Shown: positions 21,748 through 30,491 of the stretch, one piece after another
Layout: every line of letters begins with the position of its first letter
Position numbering within the stretch: position 1 is the stretch's first letter
Origin: an uncultured Acidobacteriota bacterium
Lineage (GTDB): Bacteria; Acidobacteriota; Blastocatellia; Pyrinomonadales; Pyrinomonadaceae
Direction: 5' to 3'
NCBI GenBank assembly: GCA_937863115.1
Contig: CALMEH010000110.1
Coordinates: forward strand, 1-34,652
Length of the DNA: 34,652 nt
Notes under the pieces: generated by a model
Database searches by the model: none
Seen by the model: only the letters and a program-made list of their open reading frames with translations
What the model was told of the DNA's origin: nothing
Program-made: the position numbers and the translations under genes

Positions 21748-22728
21748 TTAGCCTTCTGCGGCAATGCCTTCTTCAAATCTTAACAAATTTTTTGAAACTC
21801 TGACGGCTTCGTTTTTAGTCGGTGCGCCGAAAATTTCGGCATGAAAAATCTTCGCCAAAATCTCTGCGCCGCGGGCGACACGCGGCGCGGGACGCGAAAA
21901 ATACGAACTCGCGTCTAATGCCCAAACTTCATTATTTTTAATCGCCGGAATTTCGCGCCAATTTGCCGGAAATGTTGTGTTTTCAAGTTGCCGCAAAATA
22001 TCTTCGGTGTAATATCCGCACGGAATCATCACCATTACATCGGGATTTGATTCGTAAATTTCCTCGTAAGTTGTCGTAACCGATTTTGCGCCCGATTTGC
22101 CCAAAAGCGCAATTCCGCCCGCGATTTCGACTTGTTCCGGCACCCAATGTCCGGGCGAAACCGGCGGTTCGAGCCATTCGAGCATAAAAACATTCGGATT
22201 TTGGATTCTGGATTTTGAATGTTGTATTGTTTGACGGATTTTATCTAAGCGATTTTGTAAATCGTTGACGACTTTTTCGGCACGTTCGGAAACGCCGCAG
22301 AGTTCGCCGATGAGTTTAATATTTTCAAAAATATCAGCAATCGTATTTGGTTCTAAAGAAACTACTTGCGCGTCTGCGACATACATTTTCGCGGCTTTCA
22401 AAACGGTTTTATAACTCACGGCACAAACATCGCAAAGCTCTTGCGTGATGATTAAATCCGGTTTTAATTCTTCCAAAAGTTCAGTATTTAAATCATAAAT
22501 CGAACCGTGTCCGTCCAAATTCGTGCGAACGGCGTGGTCAATTTCCTTGCTCGTCATCATCGAATGCGAAATGCGACTCGCCGTTAAATGCGGTTTTCCT
22601 TCAACAGATTTCGGAAAATCGCATTCGTGCGTAATGCCGACCAAGTTTTCTTCTAAACCGAGAGCGCAGACAATTTCCGTCGCCGACGGAAGAAGTGAAA
22701 CAATTTTCAAATCGGATTTTATATACAT
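21748..22728 (-). CDS. BtuF-like cobalamin-binding family protein, no signal peptide
   Basis: From ATG 22728 the protein has 326 residues. It starts directly with the binding-protein domain 'KIVSLLPSATEIVCALGLEENLVGITHECDFP', followed by 'ELKPDLIITQELCDVCAV', 'LEWLEPPVSPGHWVPEQVEIAGG', and 'WREIPAIKNNEVWALDASSYFSRPAPRVARGAEIL'. This is the ABC-type vitamin B12/metal-chelate periplasmic binding family, but no signal peptide is present from this start. The 25 codons upstream are open but are not signal-like. No transporter genes are adjacent. The stretch 'HSKSRIQNPNV' is encoded by a 7-bp repeat (22194-22222). A corrinoid role is family knowledge; the actual ligand is unknown. Confidence 0.8.
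   Translation of the reverse strand: MYIKSDLKIVSLLPSATEIVCALGLEENLVGITHECDFPKSVEGKPHLTASRISHSMMTSKEIDHAVRTNLDGHGSIYDLNTELLEELKPDLIITQELCDVCAVSYKTVLKAAKMYVADAQVVSLEPNTIADIFENIKLIGELCGVSERAEKVVNDLQNRLDKIRQTIQHSKSRIQNPNVFMLEWLEPPVSPGHWVPEQVEIAGGIALLGKSGAKSVTTTYEEIYESNPDVMVMIPCGYYTEDILRQLENTTFPANWREIPAIKNNEVWALDASSYFSRPAPRVARGAEILAKIFHAEIFGAPTKNEAVRVSKNLLRFEEGIAAEG
22194..22222. repeat. In-frame heptamer repeat inside btuF-like gene
   Basis: Units of the CGGATTT/TGGATTC/TGGATTT type encode 'SKSRIQNPN' on the minus strand. The same unit family and a near-identical 'QIQNPK' peptide occur in xdhA at 16779-16833. Confidence 0.8.
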
Positions 22729-22831
22729 AACTAAAAGCAAATTATAAGACAAAATTAAGATGCTTGACGAATATCGAAAATCTAAGATTGTCAAATCACT
22801 CAAAATTACTGCTAATTTGTGCAGTTATACA

Positions 22832-22860
22832 TTGCAAAATAAGTATTGCTTTGTTATACA
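22832..22860 (+). promoter_or_regulatory. sigma70-like promoter TTGCAA-N17-TATACA
   Basis: TTGCAA (22832-22837) and TATACA (22855-22860), 17 bases apart, lie upstream of the surface protein gene at 23010. They would give a leader of about 140 bases holding the hairpin at 22887-22912. Confidence 0.5.
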
Positions 22861-22886
22861 ATGTTTGCTACTATCTTATTAACTCC

Positions 22887-22912
22887 TTGGAGGTTGTCTT
22901 CTCAACCTCCAA
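22887..22912 (+). promoter_or_regulatory. Leader hairpin upstream of surface protein gene
   Basis: TTGGAGGTTG and CAACCTCCAA form a perfect 10-bp stem with a 6-base loop (TCTTCT), and no U-run follows. The 3' arm (CTCCAAA, 22907-22913) is also complementary to TTTGGAG at 22991-22997, which contains the ribosome-binding site of the gene. An alternative fold could therefore hide the start. Regulation is inference. Confidence 0.5.
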
Positions 22913-22993
22913 AATTCAACACTAATAAACAGACTTTCTTCGCATTGGTTATAGTCCCCATAAGAAATGTGAGCGGATAGAATATTTTTCTTT

Positions 22994-22997
22994 GGAG
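22994..22997 (+). promoter_or_regulatory. GGAG ribosome-binding site of surface protein gene
   Basis: GGAG lies 12 bases before ATG 23010. The same site-to-ATG distance is seen in the paralogue at 32335-32351, which supports both starts. Confidence 0.5.
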
Positions 22998-23009
22998 ACT
23001 TTGAATACA

Positions 23010-25733
23010 ATGCAAACAAACAAATTCAAGATTTTGTTATGGATTTTTGCGCCTTGTGCGGCGTTGTTCGCCATATCGTTTTTTTTATTTTCAGATAATT
23101 TGAAAACTCACGCCACAGGAACAATTTCCGGCAGAGTCTTTCAAGATTACAACAGCAACGGCAATTATGACACGAGCGGAACTTCGCCGAATCTTGCCAT
23201 AGATACAGGCATCGCTGCTGTAATGATTACGGTTTATGACAGTGCCGGAAACGCACGAGGCACAACCGTTTCCGCCGCAAACGGAACTTACTCTTTGGTA
23301 GCAACCGGCACGGGACCATATCGAGTAGAATTTACGAACTTGCCGAGCGGTTATTCGCCTTCGGCGCGTTCGACCGATTCAGTTGCCGGTGGAACTGCCA
23401 CAAATTCAGGTTCGACCGTTCAATTCTTGTCGGACGGCAATTCGAGTAATGTTAATCTGGCATTAAACAGACCTACCGATTACGCTCAAAATAATCTTCA
23501 AGTCGTCGCGAGTCAATTCACACGCGAAAACAACAATGGCGATTCAGTTGTCAGATTTCCATATAGTTTAAGCAGTAATAATAATGGCAATTTGGGAAGT
23601 CCGTGGGCAGGTTCAAATATTTTCGGGGCTTTTGCGCCTTCGAGAGGCGGCAATGAACCTTTACGAATTGCTGAAACAAATACTATCGGAAATGTTAACA
23701 GTTTAATTTGGGACAGATTATCCAAGAAATTGTATGCTTCGTCATATATTAAAAGAAGAGCCAAATTGGGAACTCTCGGCAATGAAAGTTCGGGAGCAAT
23801 TTATGTAATCAATAATCCGGCATCGGCTTCTCCGACAGCGAGTGTTTTTGTTGACTTAAATACAGTTTTCGGCGCAGGCACAACCGGCATCAATCCGCAT
23901 CCAATCAGCACGACAAATTGGCTTCAAGATAACGGAACAATATCAATTGTGGGGAAAACAGGCTTGGGCGATATTGAATTATCTCAAGACGGTTCAATAC
24001 TTTATGCAGTTAATATGCAAAACCGCAAATTGTATCTGATTCCGACAGCCGGAGCTTTAAATTCGACAACGATTACAAGTTTTGATATTCCGAATAATGG
24101 TTTATCAACATCATCCGGGAATTGTTCGTCCGCCGATGTGCGCCCTTTCGGTTTGGGTAAAGATGCTGTCGGCGGCATTTACGTCGGAGCAGTTTGTTCA
24201 GCAGAATCAACCGGAAACGCCGCCCAAACGCACGCCTACATTTGGAGATTCGATAATCCCGGATTTACTTTAGTAGCAAACAATACTCTCTCTTATACAA
24301 GAAGCACAAATACTACCGTCAACTGGCACCCGTGGAGCAATATAGATAATGTCGGCACGAATGCCGAACCTGTGCTTACGGATATTGATTTTGACATTTC
24401 AGGTGCGATGTTAGTCGGATTGAGAGACCGCCATGGTGATAAATCACCTAAAGCAGACGGTCCGCTTGAAGATACTTTTCCACCAAGAACCTCGGGAACC
24501 ACTTTACGGGCTTGTCCGAGTGGCTCGGTTTGGACATTTGAATCAAACGGCAGTTGCGGAGGAGTTACGACTACCGGTGCCGGAAATACAAGAGGTATTG
24601 GCGGAGGACAATTTTATCATCAGCAACGAATAGGAGATGGAACTAACGACGGATCGAGCATGGGAATGTTGTTACAAGTTCCCGGATATGACCATGTATT
24701 GGCAACCGCATTTGATGCAGCTTTCATCGGAACATATGTTGATTTTTTTGGAAATACGATAAATGTTAATACGGATCAAAATGTTTATACCGGTGGTGTG
24801 CAAAGATATAAACACAGCGATGGCACAACAAACGGTGCGTATGACATATATCTGCGAAACGAAGCAAATAGTTTTGCTAAAATTAATGGCATTGGCGATA
24901 TTGAAGTTTTAGCGGATGCCGCGCCTATCGAAATCGGTAATCGCGTTTGGCGCGATACTGATGGTGATGGCGTTCAAGATCCGGGCGAATCTCCGATTGC
25001 CGGTGTTACCGTTCACCTTTACGATTCCAATAATGTCTTAATCGCCACCGCTGTCACCGATGCCAACGGCGAATATTATTTCACTTCCGGCTCTGCCGCC
25101 GATGGCAATACGACCGACAATATCGGTATTGTCAATGGTCAAATCACTCCGAATACGAATTATCAAATCCGTTTCGATAATCCGGCTGATTATACTTCGG
25201 GCGGTCCGCTTTTCGCCTTATTCCTTTCGCCTGCGAACTCGACGTTCCAGAACGGTGATGATGATTCGTCAGATTCCGATGCGGTCAATGTAACAAATCC
25301 ATCGGGTTCGCCTGCGGGAGCTTTTCCTGTTATTTCTGTAACAACAGGTGGCGCAGGTCAAAATAATCATACTTTGGATGTCGGTTTCAATCTTTCACCG
25401 ACCGCTGCAAGTGTTTCAGTCGGCGGACGTATTCAAGCAAGCGATGGCAGAGGCATTCGCAACGTGATTATCAGTTTGACTACGGCAAATGGCACAACGC
25501 GCTTTGCACGCTCAGGTTCGTTCGGTTACTACAATTTCGATGAAGTCGAATCGGGTCAAACCATCACGGTATCAGTGCAATCAAAACGCTTTACGTTTAG
25601 TCAATCGACAATAGCATTTTCGCTCGAAGATGCCGTTGATGATTTGATTTTTACGGCAGATTTACCGACTTTGCCTTCTTCACCTGTAAAGGCTGAAGCC
25701 ATTCGTAATAACCAAATAGTTTTGAAGAAATAA
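23010..25733 (+). CDS. Large surface protein with SdrD-B-like repeats
   Basis: The protein is about 907 residues from ATG 23010. A signal/anchor ('ILLWIFAPCAALFAISFFLF') is followed by an SdrD B-like Ca-binding domain 'GTISGRVFQDYNSNGNYDTS' (~36-145). A long propeller-like middle (~150-640) has motifs such as 'IWDRLSKKLYASSYIKR', 'LGDIELSQDGSILYAVNMQNRKLYLIP' and 'DVRPFGLGKDAVGGIYVGAVC'. A second SdrD B-like domain 'RVWRDTDGDGVQDPGESPI' follows (~640-790). The end is a C-terminal carboxypeptidase-regulatory-like module 'VGGRIQASDGRGIRNVIISL ... SKRFTF' (~810-890). It is probably displayed on the outer surface as an adhesin or structural protein. The downstream gene shares the last module, and the gene at 32348 is a paralogue. 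Confidence 0.85.
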   Translation: MQTNKFKILLWIFAPCAALFAISFFLFSDNLKTHATGTISGRVFQDYNSNGNYDTSGTSPNLAIDTGIAAVMITVYDSAGNARGTTVSAANGTYSLVATGTGPYRVEFTNLPSGYSPSARSTDSVAGGTATNSGSTVQFLSDGNSSNVNLALNRPTDYAQNNLQVVASQFTRENNNGDSVVRFPYSLSSNNNGNLGSPWAGSNIFGAFAPSRGGNEPLRIAETNTIGNVNSLIWDRLSKKLYASSYIKRRAKLGTLGNESSGAIYVINNPASASPTASVFVDLNTVFGAGTTGINPHPISTTNWLQDNGTISIVGKTGLGDIELSQDGSILYAVNMQNRKLYLIPTAGALNSTTITSFDIPNNGLSTSSGNCSSADVRPFGLGKDAVGGIYVGAVCSAESTGNAAQTHAYIWRFDNPGFTLVANNTLSYTRSTNTTVNWHPWSNIDNVGTNAEPVLTDIDFDISGAMLVGLRDRHGDKSPKADGPLEDTFPPRTSGTTLRACPSGSVWTFESNGSCGGVTTTGAGNTRGIGGGQFYHQQRIGDGTNDGSSMGMLLQVPGYDHVLATAFDAAFIGTYVDFFGNTINVNTDQNVYTGGVQRYKHSDGTTNGAYDIYLRNEANSFAKINGIGDIEVLADAAPIEIGNRVWRDTDGDGVQDPGESPIAGVTVHLYDSNNVLIATAVTDANGEYYFTSGSAADGNTTDNIGIVNGQITPNTNYQIRFDNPADYTSGGPLFALFLSPANSTFQNGDDDSSDSDAVNVTNPSGSPAGAFPVISVTTGGAGQNNHTLDVGFNLSPTAASVSVGGRIQASDGRGIRNVIISLTTANGTTRFARSGSFGYYNFDEVESGQTITVSVQSKRFTFSQSTIAFSLEDAVDDLIFTADLPTLPSSPVKAEAIRNNQIVLKK

Positions 25734-25805
25734 TCGAAAAAATCTATTTTCTTAAAACCGAACAGGGCATTAAAAGCCTCAAGCAAAACCAAAATTAATA
25801 TAAAA

Positions 25806-27494
25806 ATGGAGAAAAAATTTACAATGGTAAAATTGATAAAGATAATTATTATCGGAATTATTTTTAATATTTCCGCAATCGCGGCAGATTTTTCGGATGC
25901 TCCGGCAAGTTATGGAACTCCGAGTCATATAGTAGTTAGCGGAATCTCAATAGGAGTCGGCGATCCTGATGATGACGCGGGCGCATTACCTACACCAAAA
26001 GCAGACGGCGACGATCTGAACGGAGCAGATGACGAAAACGGCGTAACTATTCCACAATTACTGCGCGGAACAAGTAATACCATTATCGTTAATGTCAATG
26101 GTCTCGGCGGTTTTTTACAGGTTTGGATTGATTGGAACGGTAATGGAAATTTTGCTGATCTCGGAGAACAAATTTCTCTCAATCTTCAGGATGACGGCAC
26201 AAACGGTGATTTGACAGCCGGAGACGGTGTCATTCAAGTTCCCGTAACCGCTCCTTCAAATGCGAGTATGAACAGAACATTTGCCCGATTTCGTTGGTCA
26301 ACGACCTTCGGGCTTAATGACGTTGATGCTGCGTCCGACGGAGAAGTTGAAGATTATTCAATTTTTGTTTGGGGAGACATTAATGCGGTTACGCCTTTTT
26401 CAAGTTGTCCGTCGAACGGCATTTTGGTGGAAGGCGCAACTAATATTTCATCGGTGAATAAAACTACCGGAAGTTTGAGTTTAATTACAAGTGTTCCATA
26501 TGCTTTGAACGCCGCCGGATTTAACACTTTAGACGGTAGAGTTTATGCACGCTCGGTAACTCCCGGTAATTCAGGAAATGCGGAAATTTCAATGATTGCA
26601 GTAGGAAGCGACGGTTCGACAGCTTTTTACGGAACCCCGATTCCCGGAATGCCGCTAAATCAACAAGGAAATATCGGAGATATTGACGGAAACGGGTATC
26701 TTCACATCACCGGCGCAGGCGCAACACAGGCGATTTCAGTAGTTGATGTTACACCGGCACGTCCGACTTTTATGACGGTTGTTAGCGTTTATTCAAAGAC
26801 TGTCGGAGTAGGCGTAACGTCTGCTAATTTGGGAGTAGATATGGCGTATAATCCGACCAACGGATTGTTTTATAGCCTTCGGAGCGGCACAAATCCAGAA
26901 TTAGTAACAATGAATCCTGCTACGGGGCAAGTAAATTTAGTCGGAACTGTTGCCGGTCTGAGCGGAAATTTTGGCGCACAATATATGTATTTGAGCAATC
27001 AATTAGTGGTAATTGAAAATACTACAGGCTTGCGGTATCGAGTTGATCTCAATGATCCTTTGCTATCGTTCTATCCGGCGGGCGATACAGGATTGCCCAA
27101 TATGACGAATAATGACGCGGCAGGTTGTCCGAATCAAACTTTTCTCCCACCAACAGCGGCAAATGTTTCCGTTGGTGGTCGAATCCAAACTTCTGACGAC
27201 AGAGGCATCAGAAATGTGATTGTCGGTCTGACCTTAGCTGACGGAAATTATCGCTGGACGCGCACGGGTGCTTTCGGCTATTACAATTTTGAAGGCATCA
27301 CCGCCGGACAAACCGTGACTGTCAGTGTTTCGTCAAAACGCTTTACATTTAATCCGCAAGAGAAGGTTTTGCAACTCGAAGATTCGGTTGCCGACTTTGA
27401 TTTCACGGCGGAAGCGCAAAATATTTTGTCTGGGGAGCAGAATATTTTGTCTGAAGACGCGAACATTCAAACAAAAGCCGACAGAAATAAATAA
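25806..27494 (+). CDS. Exported GEVED-domain protein with DUF6923-like propeller
   Basis: The protein has 562 residues from ATG 25806; ATG 25824, closer to the signal peptide, is an alternative with GGAG upstream. After the signal peptide ('IIIIGIIFNISAIAADF') comes a GEVED domain: 'SDAPASYGTPSH', 'ADDENGVTIP', 'VWIDWNGNGNFAD' and the naming motif 'DGEVEDYSIFVWG' (~27-190). The middle (~200-455) resembles the DUF6923 propeller ('GQVNLVGTVAGLSG', 'NNDAAGCPNQ'). The C-terminus (~460-545) repeats the regulatory-like module of the preceding gene. It follows that gene by 72 bases without a terminator, so they are likely one transcript, closed by the terminator at 27512-27551. A surface or matrix role is likely. 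Confidence 0.83.
   Translation: MEKKFTMVKLIKIIIIGIIFNISAIAADFSDAPASYGTPSHIVVSGISIGVGDPDDDAGALPTPKADGDDLNGADDENGVTIPQLLRGTSNTIIVNVNGLGGFLQVWIDWNGNGNFADLGEQISLNLQDDGTNGDLTAGDGVIQVPVTAPSNASMNRTFARFRWSTTFGLNDVDAASDGEVEDYSIFVWGDINAVTPFSSCPSNGILVEGATNISSVNKTTGSLSLITSVPYALNAAGFNTLDGRVYARSVTPGNSGNAEISMIAVGSDGSTAFYGTPIPGMPLNQQGNIGDIDGNGYLHITGAGATQAISVVDVTPARPTFMTVVSVYSKTVGVGVTSANLGVDMAYNPTNGLFYSLRSGTNPELVTMNPATGQVNLVGTVAGLSGNFGAQYMYLSNQLVVIENTTGLRYRVDLNDPLLSFYPAGDTGLPNMTNNDAAGCPNQTFLPPTAANVSVGGRIQTSDDRGIRNVIVGLTLADGNYRWTRTGAFGYYNFEGITAGQTVTVSVSSKRFTFNPQEKVLQLEDSVADFDFTAEAQNILSGEQNILSEDANIQTKADRNK
27417..27458 (+). repeat. Tandem 21-bp duplication at the end of the GEVED gene
   Basis: Two 21-base copies encode 'QNILSGE' and 'QNILSED', directly after the C-terminal module. 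The period of 21 keeps the frame and equals three heptamers. Confidence 0.75.
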
Positions 27495-27511
27495 TCAATT
27501 CGGCAGATAAC

Positions 27512-27551
27512 AAAACGCTTGCGAAAAAAAATACTTTTTCGCAAGCGTTTT
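27512..27551 (+). terminator. Strong hairpin terminator
   Basis: AAAACGCTTGCGAAAAA (27512-27528) pairs perfectly with 27535-27551 over 17 bp with a 6-base loop. The 3' arm ends in four T residues. It closes the surface protein transcript. Confidence 0.9.
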
Positions 27552-27555
27552 CGTT

Positions 27556-27585
27556 TTGGCGAAACTATTCGGGAAGTGATAAAAT
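27556..27585 (+). promoter_or_regulatory. Possible promoter TTGGCG-N18-TAAAAT
   Basis: TTGGCG (27556-27561) and TAAAAT (27580-27585) are 18 bases apart, directly after the terminator and 40 bases before the lipoprotein ATG at 27626. Match to consensus is moderate. Confidence 0.35.
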
Positions 27586-27625
27586 TCGACTTTGTTTTTG
27601 TTTCATTCAATTTCCTTCTCTGTTT

Positions 27626-29359
27626 ATGGTTAAAGCCCCTATTTTCTTGATTTTATTGGTTGTTATTGCATTTGCGACGGGTTGCGAAAATAAACCGTTG
27701 TCTGTTTCAAATGTTAAAAACGATGAACCGCCGGGCATTTTGGCGGCGGGCGATTCAGCGTTTCAAAATGACTCTTTAATCAAAGCGCGAATTGAAAAAA
27801 TTCAAAATTCTCTAAAACAGAACCCGCCGATTCTTCTGCTCGAAGGTTTGGACGAAAGGCAAAGCGCAGCGCAAAATCTGGCGATTAAAGACGAAAGATT
27901 TTTGCGCGAAACACGCGATAAAACTTCAAACGAATCTTTGCTCAACGAAATTTTCGGTGTTTATCCGCTTCGTGAAAGCGATTTCATACAGCAAACGCAA
28001 ACTTGCCGACAAAGCAAATGTTTCCGCGTCGAAATGTATAATTTTGCACTCAATCTGACGACAAATGCCGTGGTTGACACAAATCAGCAAAAAGTTTTGG
28101 TCGTAACGCGCGTGCCGAGTTCTCAGCCCGATATTACCGCACATTTAACCGAAATTGCGAAACATATTGCGACAAACGCGAATGAAGTCAAAATTGCGCT
28201 CGGCGGTTCGGCGGAAAATCCTCTGATGGCGAATACGAAAACTTCTCTGAATCGGACAAAATGCGAGCGTTCAAATCATCTGTGCGTTGCGCCGACGTTC
28301 GTTTCGGGCGAAAAAGCTCTTTGGGCGATTGTTGATTTGACCGATTTGAATCTAGTTGGAATTCGTTGGACGCAAGTTGGTTCGACAGGTCAAGCCGTAA
28401 CGCAAAAAACTCTGCAAAATTCGGTTTTGACGGCGAAATATTGCGAGCAAAACAACGCTGTCGAGAAAAACGGTTGGAAATTAAATTATATGTTGACGAA
28501 TTCGGACGGTTTGAAAATTTCCGAAGTTTCGTTTAACGGAAAACCGATTTTGACGAGCGCGAAATTGGTTGATTGGCACGTTAGTTATTCAAATTCCGAA
28601 GGTTTCGGCTATTCCGATGCCGTCGGTTGTCCGTATTTTTCGCAAGCGGCAGTCGTGGCGGCAGTCGAACCGAAAGTTTCCGACATCAAAGACGGTTTTT
28701 CGTTGACGCAGAAATATTATTCAGACGGTTATCCGACACCTTGTAATTACAGTTACGAACAGCGTTACGATTTTTACAGCGACGGACGTTTTCGCGTTGT
28801 CGTCGCAAGTCTCGGACGCGGTTGCGGAAATGACGGAACTTATCGTCCCGTAACGCGCATTGCGTTTGCCGAAGCACAAAACAATTTCGCCGAATGGAGC
28901 GGAAATGATTGGAAAAATTGGCAAACAGAAGCGTGGCAAAATCAAAAAAGCGAAACGACTTATACAAAGGAAAATTTCCAATACAAAATTGCTAATTCAA
29001 GCAATCAAGGCTTTTACGTCGAAGCAAATCGCGGACAATTCGGCGATAAAGGACGCGGCGACAATGCTTTTGTTTATGTTACGAAAAGTTTTCCGGACCG
29101 CGACGAAGGCGAATCCGATCTGGTAACGATCGCGTCGTGTTGCAACACTGATTACAAACAAGGTCCCGAAAAATTTATCGAGCCGCAACCCGAACCGATC
29201 AACAATTCGCCGCTCGTCGTTTGGTATGTGCCGCAACTGAAAAACGATTCGGAAAAAGGCAAAGAATATTGCTGGGCGGAATCAGTCGTCGAAAACGGAA
29301 TTTACAAAGTCAAAGAATATCCGTGTTATTCGGGCGCAATGTTTGTGCCGATAAGGTGA
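27626..29359 (+). CDS. Large lipoprotein, weakly copper-amine-oxidase-like
   Basis: The 577-residue protein has a lipoprotein signal: 'FLILLVVIAFATGC', acylated Cys20. The mature part has 'VDLTDLNLVGIRW', 'ISEVSFNGKPILTSAKLVDWHVSY', 'DFYSDGRFRVVVASLGRGCG' and several Cys, including a vicinal pair in 'SCCNTDYKQG'. The order of these segments reminds me of copper amine oxidases (strap region 'rPvLyrasl..mvvpY', then 'GC', then a Gly-rich beta sandwich), but the cofactor motif Asn-Tyr-Asp/Glu is not evident, so enzyme activity is doubtful. It heads a three-gene run with a membrane-anchored propeller-like protein and a hexaheme lipoprotein. Its TGA stop is part of a heptamer repeat. Confidence 0.6.
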   Translation: MVKAPIFLILLVVIAFATGCENKPLSVSNVKNDEPPGILAAGDSAFQNDSLIKARIEKIQNSLKQNPPILLLEGLDERQSAAQNLAIKDERFLRETRDKTSNESLLNEIFGVYPLRESDFIQQTQTCRQSKCFRVEMYNFALNLTTNAVVDTNQQKVLVVTRVPSSQPDITAHLTEIAKHIATNANEVKIALGGSAENPLMANTKTSLNRTKCERSNHLCVAPTFVSGEKALWAIVDLTDLNLVGIRWTQVGSTGQAVTQKTLQNSVLTAKYCEQNNAVEKNGWKLNYMLTNSDGLKISEVSFNGKPILTSAKLVDWHVSYSNSEGFGYSDAVGCPYFSQAAVVAAVEPKVSDIKDGFSLTQKYYSDGYPTPCNYSYEQRYDFYSDGRFRVVVASLGRGCGNDGTYRPVTRIAFAEAQNNFAEWSGNDWKNWQTEAWQNQKSETTYTKENFQYKIANSSNQGFYVEANRGQFGDKGRGDNAFVYVTKSFPDRDEGESDLVTIASCCNTDYKQGPEKFIEPQPEPINNSPLVVWYVPQLKNDSEKGKEYCWAESVVENGIYKVKEYPCYSGAMFVPIR

Positions 29360-29466
29360 ATTTAGAATTTAGAATTTAGGATTTAGGATTTAGGATTCAA
29401 GATTAAAAATACAAATCCCAAATCCTAAATTCTAAATTCTAAATCCTAAATCCTAAATCCTAAATC
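29358..29466. repeat. Heptamer tandem arrays as inverted pair, abutting start codon
   Basis: The left array has GAATTTA then GGATTTA units (29358-29397). The right array has AAATCCC/AAATCCT/AAATTCT units (29413-29466). Stretches of ~24 bp are exactly complementary. The right array ends directly at ATG 29467, and the left array contains the preceding TGA. This is the cleanest heptamer array in the window. Confidence 0.95.
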
Positions 29467-30486
29467 ATGTCAAAGAAAAAGCGTCAAAAATCTGCTGAAA
29501 CGATTCAAACCGAAACTTCGGCTGAACAAAATCCCGCATCGAAAAAATTTCCGATGTGGATCGTTTGGCTGGCGGTTTGTTTGGCGACAAGCATCGGCTT
29601 GACCGCATATTTTCTTTACAAAAAACCGGCGGAACAAACATCGAAAAAAACAATCGGCGGCGTTACGGCGTGTCAGCAAGTTCCGCCTTTTGTTCGCGCT
29701 TTAGGTTTCGGAAATAAAGCCGCGTTCAGCACTTCGGATCGCAAAATTCAAGGTTTGATTTTGATGGAAGGCGAGAAAAAATATCAACATCCGAGTTGGA
29801 AAATTGCCGGAAGTCTTGCGCCGATCACGCGCGACGGCAAAGGCAACACTTTTACTGCGCCCGCGCCGTGGATCGATGTTTTGGAAAACAAGCCGGACGA
29901 ACAAAATAAAGTTTATCGTGTTGACGGGCAAACGCAAGAAATGAAAGTGTTTAGCGATTTGCCGAAAGCTAAACTGCCGACTTCGCAAAATCCTTACGGC
30001 GTTCTCGGTTTGTCGTTCGATTGCGACACGAACAGCGTTTATGTTTCATCGGTTGCGGGTTCGACGCGCAACGAAATCAACGGGCGAATTTTTCAAGTTT
30101 CGGCGGACGGAAAAGTCGTTTCTCAGTTTGAAAAGACAGACGCAATCGGCTTGAGCGTTTTTAATTCCGCGAAAGGAAAAAGATTGTATTTCGGACAGGC
30201 AAGAACTTCGGAAATTTGGTCAATTGCGCTTGATGACAAAGGAAGTTTTTCGGGCGAACCACGCAAGGAAATTTCCCTCGAAACGCTCGGCACACGAGGC
30301 GACGACAAGGCGCGGCGCATTAACTTTTCGCCGCAAAATGAAATGATTGTTTTCGGCATCGAATTCGGCTTTAATCTCATCGCGCCGACCGAAAAACAGG
30401 AAACGATTTACCGTTTTCGCTACGACGCGGCAAAAGACGCTTGGAATTACATTGAAGAACCGCCGCAAATCGTTGGACAAAATTAA
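29467..30486 (+). CDS. Membrane-anchored propeller-like protein
   Basis: The 339-residue protein has a basic, Gln/Glu-rich N-terminus, one transmembrane segment (~residues 28-50, 'MWIVWLAVCLATSIGLTAYFL'), then an extracytoplasmic domain with repeated beta-strand motifs: 'GLILMEGEKKYQHPSW', 'NPYGVLGLSFDCDTNSVYVSSVAG', 'GRIFQVSADGKVVSQFE', 'GLSVFNSAKGKRLYFGQART', 'INFSPQNEMIVFG'. These look like blades of a WD40/YVTN-type propeller. No catalytic motif is seen. It lies between the lipoprotein and hexaheme genes and may dock them. ATG directly follows a repeat, so no Shine-Dalgarno site exists; translation initiation must rely on other features. Confidence 0.72.
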   Translation: MSKKKRQKSAETIQTETSAEQNPASKKFPMWIVWLAVCLATSIGLTAYFLYKKPAEQTSKKTIGGVTACQQVPPFVRALGFGNKAAFSTSDRKIQGLILMEGEKKYQHPSWKIAGSLAPITRDGKGNTFTAPAPWIDVLENKPDEQNKVYRVDGQTQEMKVFSDLPKAKLPTSQNPYGVLGLSFDCDTNSVYVSSVAGSTRNEINGRIFQVSADGKVVSQFEKTDAIGLSVFNSAKGKRLYFGQARTSEIWSIALDDKGSFSGEPRKEISLETLGTRGDDKARRINFSPQNEMIVFGIEFGFNLIAPTEKQETIYRFRYDAAKDAWNYIEEPPQIVGQN

Positions 30487-30491
30487 ACCGG

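Noticed and set aside
22887-22912. Intrinsic terminator
   Set aside because: The stem is followed by AATTC rather than a run of U, and it lies in the leader of the gene it would block; a regulatory hairpin fits better.
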